NCBI GenBank assembly: GCA_036394575.1
Contig: DASWEY010000026.1
Coordinates: 1-64,000, forward strand
Origin: UKL13-2 sp036394575
Lineage (GTDB): Bacteria; Pseudomonadota; Gammaproteobacteria; Burkholderiales; Usitatibacteraceae
Direction of reading: 5' to 3'
Length of the DNA stretch: 64,000 nucleotides
The notes beneath the pieces are model-generated. The model was not told where the DNA came from and made no database searches. It worked only from the letters and a program-made list of their open reading frames with translations. Position numbers and translations under genes: made by a program. Positions 16,093 through 26,060 of the stretch are shown here, in pieces (position 1 is the first letter of the stretch; each line of letters opens with the position of its first letter).

Positions 16093-18081
16093 TCAGGGTG
16101 TCACCACCATCGGCAACTCGATGAAACTGTCCTGGCCGGGCGTGTGGAAAATGCGCTGCGTGGCCTTTTTGTAATCGCCCGGCTTGGCCCAGAAAATATT
16201 GGGCACAAAGGTCTGCGGGTTGCGATCATAGAGCGGGAACCAGCTCGACTGGACCTGCACCATGATGCGGTGGCCGGGCAGGAACACATGGTTGGTGGTC
16301 GGCATGGCGAAGCGATACGACAGGGCCTTGTCGGCCGCAATCGGCTTGGCCGTTTCCAGGCTCTCGCGGTAGCGGCCGCGGAAGATGTCCATCGATACGG
16401 CCAACTGATAGCCGCCCATCTGCGGATCATGCGCGACTTCATCCGGATAGACGTCGATCAGTTTTACCACCCAGTCGGAATCGGTGCCGCTGGTCGAGGC
16501 GATCAGGTTGGCGATCGGCTGGCCGCTGATTTTCAGCGGGGTGGTCAAGACCTCGGTGGTGAATACGAGCACATCGGGGCGGCTGGCGGCATTGCGCTGG
16601 TCGTCGACCAGCCATTGGCGCCAGGTCGAGAACTTGCCGCCGACCGGCTGGTGGGGACGCGCACGATAGGTCACCGGTTTGGCCGGGTCGGAGATGTATT
16701 CATCGAAGGCGGAATCGCCGGCCTTGGGAGCGATAAAGCCCAGCTTTTGCTCGGCAAGCAGGTGCAGCGGGGTCGGCTTGATGGCGCAGCCGCTGCTGCA
16801 ACCCGCCGGCCAGGCCGGCAGACGGCGCCAGGTGTTGGTGCCGGTTTCATAGGCGGTAACGCTGGCGATATTGGCTTTCGGTGCGCCGTCCTTCAGATAT
16901 TGGTCGAGGAAAGGACGCAGCACTTCGCGGCGGAATTGCAGGGCGGTATCGGCATCGAACTTGATCGCGCCCAGCGCGCTGCCGTCGCCGATCGCCTGGC
17001 CATGCCACCACGGGCCCATCACCAGAAACACCTTGTCGTTGGCGGTGTCTTTCGGCTTGATCGCCTTGTAGACGGCGATGGCGCCGTAGATGTCCTCCTG
17101 GTCCCACAGGCTGTGCACCAGCATGGTGGGAACCTGCAGCGGCTGCGCGGCGAGAATCTTGTCGACGGCCTGGTCTTTCCAGAACGCGTCATAGCCGGGA
17201 TGCGCCAGCAGCTTGCGCCAGAAACCGACCTGCTCGAGACCACGCTGGCGGCCGAGTTCGCCGGCCGAGCCGGCGCGCAGGTACATATCGTAGTTGTCGA
17301 AATGATCGCGGAACCACTTCGCCTCGTTCTTGCGCGTCGCCACCTGCTCGAGGATGTAATCCATGTTTTCCTGGCGGAAGGCGCCGTTGTGGAACCAGTC
17401 GTCGCCCATCCAGCCATCCACCATCGGGTTCATCGGCACCGAGACTTTCAGCGCCGGGTGCGGATTGACCAGGGCCATCAGCGGCAGGAAGCCGTCATAG
17501 GAAATGCCGAGGATGCCGACCTTGCCATTGGTTTCCGGAATGTTCTTCACCAGCCAGTCGATGGTGTCGTAAGTGTCGGTGGAATGATCGACGGGCGTCG
17601 CGTTCTGCGGCCCGTGCAGCGGACGGTTCATCACATAATCGCCTTCGGAGCCATGCTTGCCGCGGATGTCCTGCACCACGCGGATATAGCCGCCCTCGAC
17701 GATGGTGTCGGTGGCATTGTCATAGCCCTGCAGGATCGGGCCCAGGTGGGCGCTTTCGGCATGATTGGTCAGCTCGGCGGCGTCGTAGGGGGTGCGCGTC
17801 AGCAGGATCGGCGCGCTCTTGGCGCCTTTCGGCACGATGATGACCGTGTTCAATTTCACTCCGTCGCGCATCGGAATCATCACGCTGCGCTTCACATAAT
17901 CGAAACGGTCCGTCGGCGCCTCGAACTTGGCCGGGGTTTCGCTGGGCAGCTCCGCGTAGGTTTTCGGTGCCTGATCTTGCGCCAATGCCAGCATGGCACA
18001 TGACAAGGCGGCGAGCGTGGCAAACAGGGTGAAAGCAAAGGGAGTAAATGCAAAGGGACGAGCGTGGCGGCTGAGCGTCAT
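16093..18081 (-). CDS. CocE/NonD family exported hydrolase (alpha-amino-acid ester hydrolase-like)
   Basis: Exported serine hydrolase of the X-Pro dipeptidyl-peptidase (S15)/CocE superfamily, 662 residues. An N-terminal signal sequence (about 34 residues, ending ALAQ) precedes the alpha/beta hydrolase domain. The nucleophile Ser194 is in GISYDGF, matching the GxSYxG box of alpha-amino-acid ester hydrolases and glutaryl acylases, and DIRGKHGSEGDY is the conserved oxyanion region. The C-terminal galactose-binding-like jelly roll covers the last 220 residues (PGHRIMVQVQSSWFP). Known relatives cleave acyl or ester bonds such as beta-lactam side chains; the natural substrate is not known. Confidence 0.88.
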   Translation of the reverse strand: MTLSRHARPFAFTPFAFTLFATLAALSCAMLALAQDQAPKTYAELPSETPAKFEAPTDRFDYVKRSVMIPMRDGVKLNTVIIVPKGAKSAPILLTRTPYDAAELTNHAESAHLGPILQGYDNATDTIVEGGYIRVVQDIRGKHGSEGDYVMNRPLHGPQNATPVDHSTDTYDTIDWLVKNIPETNGKVGILGISYDGFLPLMALVNPHPALKVSVPMNPMVDGWMGDDWFHNGAFRQENMDYILEQVATRKNEAKWFRDHFDNYDMYLRAGSAGELGRQRGLEQVGFWRKLLAHPGYDAFWKDQAVDKILAAQPLQVPTMLVHSLWDQEDIYGAIAVYKAIKPKDTANDKVFLVMGPWWHGQAIGDGSALGAIKFDADTALQFRREVLRPFLDQYLKDGAPKANIASVTAYETGTNTWRRLPAWPAGCSSGCAIKPTPLHLLAEQKLGFIAPKAGDSAFDEYISDPAKPVTYRARPHQPVGGKFSTWRQWLVDDQRNAASRPDVLVFTTEVLTTPLKISGQPIANLIASTSGTDSDWVVKLIDVYPDEVAHDPQMGGYQLAVSMDIFRGRYRESLETAKPIAADKALSYRFAMPTTNHVFLPGHRIMVQVQSSWFPLYDRNPQTFVPNIFWAKPGDYKKATQRIFHTPGQDSFIELPMVVTP

Positions 18082-18250
18082 GGGATTCCCGGATTGAAAT
18101 TTGGATTAAGACGAGGAGGGCGCTGCGCCGAGTGACATCCTGTGCGCAGAAGCAGCGTGAGTTTAGCCGATGTGCCTGTGCCGCGGGTTCGATTGCAATG
18201 GCAAATTTGTAACCTTTCATGGTCGCGCCGGGCGTCGATAAAAACAGAAG

Positions 18251-18313
18251 AACGCCATTTGGCGGGCGTCTTCAGCCATTTTTGCTCGGGAAGCCGCGCC
18301 AATGCTGGAGTTT
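18251..18313 (-). repeat. Dispersed palindromic repeat, copy A
   Basis: About 63 bases whose complement starts AACTCCAGCATTGGCGCGG, passes through GAGCAAAAATGGCT, and ends CCAAATGGCGTT. It matches copies at 25821, 32719, 35260 and 62310, in the opposite orientation to copies B and E. The two arms pair only partly in this copy. Confidence 0.8.
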
Positions 18314-18395
18314 GAATTTTTCATTGAGGCATTGGCAGATTGAATATTGATCGCCGCCGCACATCGATAGTCAAAGGCCGACGATCCGCTTCGCG

Positions 18396-18401
18396 TAAAA
18401 T
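18396..18401 (+). promoter_or_regulatory. -10-like TAAAAT six bases before the rarA start (probable leaderless promoter)
   Basis: TAAAAT is followed by TGCCGC and then the GTG of rarA at 18408. The same 12 bases (TAAAATTGCCGC) stand directly before the rpfE start on the other strand near 60130. No ribosome site is visible and no clear -35. Confidence 0.5.
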
Positions 18402-18407
18402 TGCCGC

Positions 18408-19736
18408 GTGAACGATCTCTTTGAAACCGTCCCCGACAAGTTGGCTGCGCCGCCGGACAATGCGCCGCTCGCCGAGCGCCTGCGTCCGCGTGTGCTCGCC
18501 GAGGTGATCGGCCAGGACCATCTCACTGCCGAAGGCATGCCGCTGCGCATCGCCTTCGACAGCGGCATACCGCATTCGATGATCCTGTGGGGCCCGCCGG
18601 GGGTGGGCAAGACCACCATCGCGCGCCTGATGGCGACCGCTTTCGAGGCGGATTTCATCGCGCTGTCCGCCGTACTTTCCGGCGTGAAGGAAATTCGCGA
18701 GGCCATCGAGCGCGCCGCTGTCAATCGCGACAATCTCAAGCGCCGCACCATCCTGTTCGTCGACGAGGTGCACCGCTTCAACAAGAGCCAGCAGGATGCC
18801 TTCCTGCCGCATGTGGAATCGGGTCTCGTCACTTTCATCGGCGCCACCACGGAGAATCCGTCTTTCGAACTGAATAACGCCCTGCTGTCGCGCGCCACCG
18901 TCTATGTGCTGAAGCCGCTGGACGATGCCGCACTGGCGCAGATGTTCGAGCGCGCCGCGACGGTGGCTTTGCCGAAAGTGGCGATTGCCGCCGATGCCAA
19001 AGCGCAGATGGCGGCGATGTCCGATGGCGACGGGCGGCGTTTGCTGAACCTGATCGAGCAACTCGCCACCGCAGTGGCCAGCATGAACATCGACAAGGTC
19101 GACACCAAGTTTGTCGAGACCGTGCTGACGCGGGCGGCGCGTCGCTTCGACAAGGGCGGCGACAATTTCTACGACCAGATTTCAGCCCTGCATAAATCGG
19201 TGCGCGGCTCCGATCCCGATGCCTCGCTGTACTGGTTTTGCCGCATGCTCGACGGCGGCGCCGACCCGCGCTATCTGGCGCGGCGCCTGATCCGCATGGC
19301 CACCGAAGACATCGGCCTCGCCGATCCGCGCGCACTGGACATGACGGTGGCCGCCGCCAATGTCTACGAGCGGCTCGGCTCGCCCGAAGGCGAGCTGGCC
19401 CTGGCCGAGGCCGTGGTGTACCTGGCGGTGGCGGCCAAATCGAATGCGGTGTACCAGGCCTATAACGAGGTGCGCGCCCATATCGCCCAGGACGAGTCGC
19501 GGCCGGTGCCCATGCATATCCGCAATGCGCCGACCAAGCTGATGAAGAATCTGGGCATGGGCAAGAATTATCGCTATGCCCACGATGAAGAGGGCGCCTA
19601 TGCCGCCGGCGAAACCTATCTGCCGGACGGCATCGACGACCCGCAGTGGTACCGGCCGACGGATCGCGGCCTGGAAGCGAAGATTCGCGAAAAACTTGCC
19701 CGGATGCGCGAGCTTGATTCAAAATACCGCAAATGA
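18408..19736 (+). CDS. rarA: Replication-associated recombination protein A (RarA/MgsA AAA+ ATPase)
   Basis: AAA+ clamp-loader-like ATPase acting at stalled replication forks, related to eukaryotic WRNIP1. The 442-residue protein shows Walker A GPPGVGKTTIAR near residue 64, Walker B ILFVDEVHRFNKSQQD, sensor 1 GATTENPSFELN, and the C-terminal tetramerisation/MgsA part (DPRALDMTVAAANVYERLG and PKNLMKNLGMGKNYRYAHDE-like). The start is GTG, giving the family N-terminus MNDLFE. serS follows after 160 bases, the usual betaproteobacterial order. Confidence 0.95.
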   Translation: MNDLFETVPDKLAAPPDNAPLAERLRPRVLAEVIGQDHLTAEGMPLRIAFDSGIPHSMILWGPPGVGKTTIARLMATAFEADFIALSAVLSGVKEIREAIERAAVNRDNLKRRTILFVDEVHRFNKSQQDAFLPHVESGLVTFIGATTENPSFELNNALLSRATVYVLKPLDDAALAQMFERAATVALPKVAIAADAKAQMAAMSDGDGRRLLNLIEQLATAVASMNIDKVDTKFVETVLTRAARRFDKGGDNFYDQISALHKSVRGSDPDASLYWFCRMLDGGADPRYLARRLIRMATEDIGLADPRALDMTVAAANVYERLGSPEGELALAEAVVYLAVAAKSNAVYQAYNEVRAHIAQDESRPVPMHIRNAPTKLMKNLGMGKNYRYAHDEEGAYAAGETYLPDGIDDPQWYRPTDRGLEAKIREKLARMRELDSKYRK

Positions 19737-19896
19737 AAACGAATCCGCGCATTGTCGGGCTGTTGCCGAGCCCCTTCTCCTCCTCGCGATCCCGCTAGGC
19801 GGGCGTTCCTCGCGTTCCCTTTCCGGCCTTGCCGGACCCAATTTGCCGCGGCCCTGATGCCGTGGCGCAATAAAAATACCCTCTACAGGATTCACC

Positions 19897-21174
<1,278 letters not shown>

Positions 21175-21178
21175 CGGC

Positions 21179-21820
21179 ATGCGGACCACACTGGTACTGA
21201 TCCGCCATGGCGAAACCGAGTGGAACCGGCAGGCGCGCATCCAGGGGCATACCGATAGCGCGCTGACGCCCGAAGGCGTGGCCCAGGCCGAGGCGGGGGC
21301 GCGGCGGCTCGGCAGGGAAAAATTCGATCATCTGGTCGCCAGCGATCTGGGGCGCACCCGGCACACGGCGGAAATCCTGAATGCGCCCATCGGCCTGCCG
21401 GTCAGCCTCGATGCCGGCCTGCGTGAGCGCTGCTTCGGCATCGGCGAGGGCCGCTCCTATGCCGAACTCGATGCGGAATATCCGGAGCTGTTTTCGCGAG
21501 TGCGTGAAACCGATCCGCATTACGCCATTCCCGGTGCAGAGACGCGCGCTGAATTTCACCAACGCACCACCGCAGCACTGCAGGCTATTGCTGCCGATCA
21601 CGCCGGCAAGCGTGTATTGGTGGTGACGCACGGCGGGGTGCTCGGCGCCGTCTATCGTTGGCTGAACGATCTGCCGATTGCCAGCCCGCATCTGATCGAC
21701 ATTCCCAACCTGGGCTATAACCGCATCCGCGTTTCAGCGGACCGCTGGCAGATCGAGACCTGGGGCGATATCTCGCATCTGCGGGACTATCGCGGCGCGA
21801 TGACGGCGGAAGGCGTCTGA
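21179..21820 (+). CDS. Histidine phosphatase family protein (GpmB/CobC-like)
   Basis: Cytoplasmic phosphatase of the histidine phosphatase superfamily, 213 residues. LVLIRHGETEWNRQARIQG carries the phospho-accepting His, SDLGRTRHTAEIL the second Arg, and VVTHGGVLGAVYRWL the second His. Members annotated as phosphoglycerate mutase mostly act as broad phosphatases; the substrate is not evident here. It starts four bases after serS and its 3' end overlaps the convergent mltF gene by 34 bases. Confidence 0.9.
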   Translation: MRTTLVLIRHGETEWNRQARIQGHTDSALTPEGVAQAEAGARRLGREKFDHLVASDLGRTRHTAEILNAPIGLPVSLDAGLRERCFGIGEGRSYAELDAEYPELFSRVRETDPHYAIPGAETRAEFHQRTTAALQAIAADHAGKRVLVVTHGGVLGAVYRWLNDLPIASPHLIDIPNLGYNRIRVSADRWQIETWGDISHLRDYRGAMTAEGV

Positions 21821-23328
21821 GCGGCGGCTTCCGCCGGAATGGCTTTTTTGGGCGCGGCAAAATCGGTATCGTCCAGCAGCAGATCGAAGCGGCTGTCCAT
21901 TTCCAGCGGCTTCTCGAGCTTGGTCAGGATGTCGGAATAGTTGCGGATGTTTTCCACGAACTGCACGGCCTCGTCGCCGCGACAGAAACCGTGCTTGAGG
22001 GTGTCGTAAACAGCGGGCTCGCGCAAGCGGAGATAAGCCTTGCGCACATCGAGCCAGGAGTCGGCATCGAGTTTCATGCGCTGGGTGAGGATGCGCGCGT
22101 CCTCAAGGTGTCCATAGCCCTGGTTGTAGGCCGCCAGCGCCAGCCAGGTGCGGTCCGGCTCCTGGATGCGATCGGGCACCACCTCGCGCAACGTCAGCAG
22201 ATAGCGCGCACCGCCGCGGATCGATTCGCGCACATCGAGGCGGTTCTTGACGCCCATGCGGTCGGCGGTGTCTTCGGTCAGCATCATCAGGCCGCGCACC
22301 CCGGTCGGCGAGGTGGCCAGTGCATCCCAGTGCGATTCCTGATAACCCACCGCCGCCAGCAGGCGCCAGTCGATGCCGGTGACCTGCTGCGCCTCATGAA
22401 AGAACGGCCGCAGCTTCGGCAGGGCGGTCTGCATTTTCGACAGGATTTCCTCCGAGTCGATGGCTTGGATGCGATTGGTATGTCCGTAGTAGCGGTCGAT
22501 CAGGCGCGCCAGGGTGCCGTTGTTGCGGATCTTGTCGAAGAACAGTACTGTCGATTGCTGCAGATCGTAGTCGACCTGCGGCGCAAAGGCCCAGGCCAGC
22601 TTGTTCTCGCGACCGACGCTGAAGGCCATGGCGAGATCGGGATGCACGCGTTTGCCGACCAGAAAGGCGTAGTTGTCGGTCAGGGCGAAATCGCTTTGCT
22701 CGGTTTCAACGCGCTTCAGCAGTTCATCGGGGTCTGCATCCTGTGGCAGTACATCGATGGCAATGCCGGGAAAATCGCCGGTCAGTTCGCGCAGCAGATC
22801 GTGGCCGGGCGTTTCGGCGATCACCGCGATATGCCTGCCCTCGACGTCCTTCATGCTGCGCGGCTTGGCCTCATTGCTGCGATAGATCAACTGGTTCTGG
22901 ATGATCTTGTAGCTGGGGCTGAAGGCAAACTGCTGGCGCAACTCGACCGTCGGTGCCATTCCGGCGGCGGCGATATGGCCGCGGCCGTCGCGCAGGGCCT
23001 CCAGCAATTTCTGATAGCTCGGCAGGACCACGAATTTCGGCACCACACCCAACTCACGCGCAAACAACACGGCGAGATCATGCTCGAAACCGGTTTCCGA
23101 ATCGTCGCCGCTCTTGCCGGCGCGCGGAATATTCTGGGTGGTGGTGGGGCCGCGCAGGGTGAGAAAGACAATCTCGCCGGATACGCGCGGCGCCTTCAGC
23201 GGCAGGCGCAGCCACTGCGGCGCGTAGTTGCCCTGCTGCATGCCCAGGCCCAGTACCAACGCCAAAATGCCGCCAAGGATGGCGGCAAGAATGATCAGCG
23301 CAATGGTGAGCTTGCGTTTTCGTTTCAT
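21787..23328 (-). CDS. mltF: Membrane-bound lytic murein transglycosylase MltF
   Basis: Cleaves peptidoglycan glycan strands to anhydro-muramic ends. The 513-residue protein has one N-terminal membrane helix (residues 8-30; no lipobox cysteine), a periplasmic solute-binding (SBP_bac_3-like) regulatory domain (about 50-290), and a SLT catalytic domain with Glu331 in GYQESHW and SPTGVRGLMMLTEDTA. This domain order defines MltF. It follows the quinone oxidoreductase gene by 27 bases, and its end overlaps the convergent phosphatase gene. Confidence 0.93.
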   Translation of the reverse strand: MKRKRKLTIALIILAAILGGILALVLGLGMQQGNYAPQWLRLPLKAPRVSGEIVFLTLRGPTTTQNIPRAGKSGDDSETGFEHDLAVLFARELGVVPKFVVLPSYQKLLEALRDGRGHIAAAGMAPTVELRQQFAFSPSYKIIQNQLIYRSNEAKPRSMKDVEGRHIAVIAETPGHDLLRELTGDFPGIAIDVLPQDADPDELLKRVETEQSDFALTDNYAFLVGKRVHPDLAMAFSVGRENKLAWAFAPQVDYDLQQSTVLFFDKIRNNGTLARLIDRYYGHTNRIQAIDSEEILSKMQTALPKLRPFFHEAQQVTGIDWRLLAAVGYQESHWDALATSPTGVRGLMMLTEDTADRMGVKNRLDVRESIRGGARYLLTLREVVPDRIQEPDRTWLALAAYNQGYGHLEDARILTQRMKLDADSWLDVRKAYLRLREPAVYDTLKHGFCRGDEAVQFVENIRNYSDILTKLEKPLEMDSRFDLLLDDTDFAAPKKAIPAEAAAQTPSAVIAPR

Positions 23329-23355
23329 TTTTTTGGCGCCGGTTCGCGGCGAGGC

Positions 23356-24330
23356 CTAGGGGATGATGACCAGTTTTCCGGTGACGCGCCGCGCGAGCAG
23401 ATCGTTCAGCGCCTGCGGCGTTTCCGCCAGGGAATAGGTGCGCGATATCAACGGACGGATTTTGCCCTCGCCCATCCAGCCCAGCATTTCGCGCATGCCG
23501 GCCAGATTCGCCTGCGGCTCGCGCTTGGCGAACTCGCCCCAGAACACCCCGACAATCGAAGCGCCCTTGAGCAGGGGCAAGTTCCAGGGCAGGGCTGGAA
23601 TCGGGCCGGCGGCAAAACCGATTACCAGATAACGGCCGCGCCAGGCGATGGAACGAAAGGCCGGCTCGGCGTACGCGCCGCCCACCGGGTCGAACACCAC
23701 ATTCGCGCCCTTGCCCTCGGTCAGGCGTTTTACCGCTTCGCGCAAATCCTCGTTGTCGTAATGGATCAGCGCATCGGCGCCATGCCGTTTGCAGATATCG
23801 AGTTTGGCGCGCGAAGAGGCCGCCGCGATCACGCGCGCGCCGATCGCCTTGCCGATTTCGACCGCGGCGAGGCCGACGCCGCCGGCCGCGCCCAGCACCA
23901 GCATGGTCTCGCCGGCCTGCAATTGCGCGCGATCGCGCACCGCATGCCAGGCGGTGCCATAGGCCAGCGAAAATGATGCCGCCAGCGAGAAATCCATCCC
24001 GGACGGCAAGGGCATGACCACGGCGGCCGGCGCCACCACTTCCTCGGCGAAGCCGCCGACGCCGCAGAACGCGGCAACCCGGTCGCCCGCCTTGAGATGC
24101 TTGACGCCGGGACCGACCGAGATGATTTCGCCGGCCACTTCGGCCCCGGGTGTAAACGGAAAGGCGGGTTGCAACTGATATTTGCCCTGCACGATCAGGG
24201 CATCCGGAAAATTCACGCCGGCGGCTTTGACGCGGATCCGGACTTCGCCCGCTTTGGGTTCGCGTGGGGGCACTTCGCCGACGATCAACTGGTCGGGCAG
24301 GCCCCACTGCTGGCAGAGCACGGCTCGCAT
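23356..24330 (-). CDS. NADPH:quinone oxidoreductase family protein (zinc-free MDR)
   Basis: Medium-chain dehydrogenase/reductase of 324 residues, of the zinc-independent quinone oxidoreductase/acrylyl-CoA reductase type. It has VNFPDALIVQGKYQ, PFTPGAEVAGEIISVG, the nucleotide loop VLGAAGGVGLAAVEIGKAIG and the C-terminal ITGKLVI-like VTGKLVIIP. No structural zinc cysteines are present. Such enzymes reduce quinones or enoyl compounds with NADPH; the substrate is undetermined. It lies upstream of mltF on the same strand and is divergent from ispD. Confidence 0.87.
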   Translation of the reverse strand: MRAVLCQQWGLPDQLIVGEVPPREPKAGEVRIRVKAAGVNFPDALIVQGKYQLQPAFPFTPGAEVAGEIISVGPGVKHLKAGDRVAAFCGVGGFAEEVVAPAAVVMPLPSGMDFSLAASFSLAYGTAWHAVRDRAQLQAGETMLVLGAAGGVGLAAVEIGKAIGARVIAAASSRAKLDICKRHGADALIHYDNEDLREAVKRLTEGKGANVVFDPVGGAYAEPAFRSIAWRGRYLVIGFAAGPIPALPWNLPLLKGASIVGVFWGEFAKREPQANLAGMREMLGWMGEGKIRPLISRTYSLAETPQALNDLLARRVTGKLVIIP

Positions 24331-24503
24331 TATTATTTCTCCTCAAAAGTCGCGCGGGCAGGTTGGAAGGGTAGCATGGCATATTGCTTTTTCCTTTCGC
24401 GGCGATTGCCGACGGGCGGCTTTAAGGGGAATTGCCGACGGACGGCAATTAACGGGATAATCCCGGTCTGCAAATAGCGACAAATCAATAACGAAAATTC
24501 GGC

Positions 24504-25205
24504 ATGACTACGAAAATCATCGCGCTGGTGCCCGCCGCCGGCACCGGCACGCGTCTGGGCGACCGCCTGCCCAAACAGTACCTGGCATTGAACGGCAAGC
24601 CGATGATCTTTCACACCCTGGCGGCGCTGGCCCGGGTGTCGCGCATTGCCCGCATCGTGGTGGTGCTGTCGCCCGACGACCGGCATTGGCGCGAATTCGA
24701 AGCGGACTGGGCGCTGCTGGGCGAGCGCATTGCCGTCGTCAATGTCGGCGGCAAATCGCGCGGTGAAAGCGTCGCCAATGGCTTGCAGGCGATCGCCGCC
24801 GAAATGACCGCCAACGACTGGGCGCTGGTCCACGATGCCGCACGGCCCTGCATACGCACTGAGCTGGTGGAACAGTTTATCGATGAACTTGAGAATGATC
24901 CGATCGGTGGCCTGCTGGCATTGCCCCTGGCCGATACCATCAAGCGGGACGACGGCGCGCTGCGGGTGGCAAAGACGGTTTCCCGCGAAGGCATCTGGCG
25001 CGCACAGACGCCGCAGATGTTTCGCTACGGCATGCTGAGCCGCGCCCTGCGCGATTTTGTCGACGCCACCGATGAGGCCCAGGCCATCGAAGCCGGCGGC
25101 CATGCGCCCAGGCTGGTGATGGGCGACAGCGCCAATCTGAAAGTCACCTATGCGCACGACATGAAACTGGCGCGCATGCTTTTGACGGAGGACGCCATAC
25201 CATGA
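24504..25205 (+). CDS. ispD: 2-C-methyl-D-erythritol 4-phosphate cytidylyltransferase
   Basis: Third enzyme of the MEP isoprenoid pathway, coupling CTP to MEP. The 233-residue protein shows the nucleotide loop VPAAGTGTRLGDRLPKQYL at the N-terminus, VHDAARPCIR near residue 110 and PQMFRYGML further on. Length and motifs are normal. It overlaps ispF by four bases (ATGA), so the two consecutive-pathway enzymes are translationally coupled. Confidence 0.97.
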   Translation: MTTKIIALVPAAGTGTRLGDRLPKQYLALNGKPMIFHTLAALARVSRIARIVVVLSPDDRHWREFEADWALLGERIAVVNVGGKSRGESVANGLQAIAAEMTANDWALVHDAARPCIRTELVEQFIDELENDPIGGLLALPLADTIKRDDGALRVAKTVSREGIWRAQTPQMFRYGMLSRALRDFVDATDEAQAIEAGGHAPRLVMGDSANLKVTYAHDMKLARMLLTEDAIP

Positions 25206-25675
25206 GAATCGGCCAGGGCTTCGATGTGCACCAGTTGGTGGTCGGCCGCAAATGCATCATCGGCGGGGTGGAGATTTCCTACGAGCGCGGCCTGTTGGGA
25301 CACTCGGACGCCGATGTGCTGCTGCACGCGATCTGCGATGCCCTGCTGGGCGCGGCGGCGCTGGGCGATATCGGCAGGCATTTCCCCGACAGCGATGCGC
25401 GCTACCAGGGCATCGACAGCCGCACCCTGCTCAAACATGTCGCCGCCCTGATCGGCGAACGCGGCTGGAAAGTCGGCAATATCGACGCCACCATCATCGC
25501 GCAAATGCCGCGCATGACGCCGCATATTCCGGCGATGGTGAAGAATATTGCCGTCGATCTGGGCGTGGATGTGGGGCAGGTGAATGTGAAGGCGACGACG
25601 ACGGAACAGCTGGGATTTACCGGGCGGGGCGAGGGGATTGCGGCGGAGGCGGTTTGTTTGTTGCTGGCCGATTGA
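25202..25675 (+). CDS. ispF: 2-C-methyl-D-erythritol 2,4-cyclodiphosphate synthase
   Basis: Zinc enzyme closing CDP-ME-2-phosphate to MEcPP in the MEP pathway. The 157-residue protein has GFDVHQL with the metal ligands Asp8 and His10, LLGHSDADVLLHA, and the C-terminal TTEQLGFTGRGEGIAAEAV. It is a standard homotrimeric IspF by length. It is coupled to ispD. Confidence 0.97.
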   Translation: MRIGQGFDVHQLVVGRKCIIGGVEISYERGLLGHSDADVLLHAICDALLGAAALGDIGRHFPDSDARYQGIDSRTLLKHVAALIGERGWKVGNIDATIIAQMPRMTPHIPAMVKNIAVDLGVDVGQVNVKATTTEQLGFTGRGEGIAAEAVCLLLAD

Positions 25676-25820
25676 ATGGGCAGTCCATTTGCTTCTTAAA
25701 GAAGCTGATGCAACAGATATAGTGCAGAAAGAAAATTCAAATTGCCGACCCTTGCACCCATGCAAGGGCGCTATCAAACTGCTCTTCTATGCCACCCAGG
25801 TTTGAGCAAAAAAAGCGCAG

Positions 25821-25885
25821 ATCGCCATTTGGTGCGGCTTCCCGAGCAAAAATGCCTCAAACACCGCGCCAATGCTGGACTTTGG
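25821..25885 (+). repeat. Dispersed palindromic repeat, copy B
   Basis: About 63 bases starting CGCCATTTGGTGCGG, with core CCCGAGCAAAAATGCCT and ending CCGCGCCAATGCTGGACTTT. It is the same orientation as copy E and the reverse of copy A. It is followed 27 bases later by a CGTC-type inverted repeat. Confidence 0.8.
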
Positions 25886-25912
25886 CCGCAATATTTTTCG
25901 CGAAGCAAAACA

Positions 25913-26027
25913 GTCGTCATTCCAGCTCATTTTGGTAACTGAGCTGGAATCCAGCCCTTTGTTTACTCAAAACCTACGGTGGACTTGGGATGAAGGCATG
26001 CTTTCACGCCTTCGCTGGGACGACGGC
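25913..26027. repeat. Inverted repeat with GTCGTCATTCCAGC / GCTGGGACGACGGC ends
   Basis: The ends GTCGTCATTCCAGC and GCTGGGACGACGGC are complementary apart from a few mismatches. Inside are shorter palindromes (CCAGCTCA...TGAGCTGG and GAAGGC...GCCTTC). It resembles the family of repeats ending in CGTC-A/G-TTCC and GGAATGACG seen at 35344-35440. Confidence 0.6.
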
Positions 26028-26060
26028 GTTTTGTGCTAGAAGCGCCGTAAATTTCAAACG

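Larger units (their letters stand above)
18082..18407. other. Intergenic region between the CocE hydrolase and rarA
   Basis: A 326-base divergent intergenic stretch. It holds a copy of the 62-66 bp palindromic repeat (18251-18313) and the rarA -10 sequence at 18396. I see no gene in it; frames that cross it lack a credible start and protein-like composition. Confidence 0.6.
25676..26060. other. Intergenic region between ispF and the kinase gene, containing repeats
   Basis: A 385-base convergent gap. It contains palindromic repeat copy B (25821-25885) and a longer inverted repeat (25913-26027). A weak hairpin (GCTTCTT/AAGAAGC) follows ispF near 25690 without a T tract. No gene was found. Confidence 0.6.

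Noticed and set aside
19737..19896. Hairpins (CCCGCTAGGCGGG and TCCGGCCTTGCCGGA) between rarA and serS as a terminator
   Set aside because: Neither is followed by a T tract, so a rho-independent terminator is not supported.
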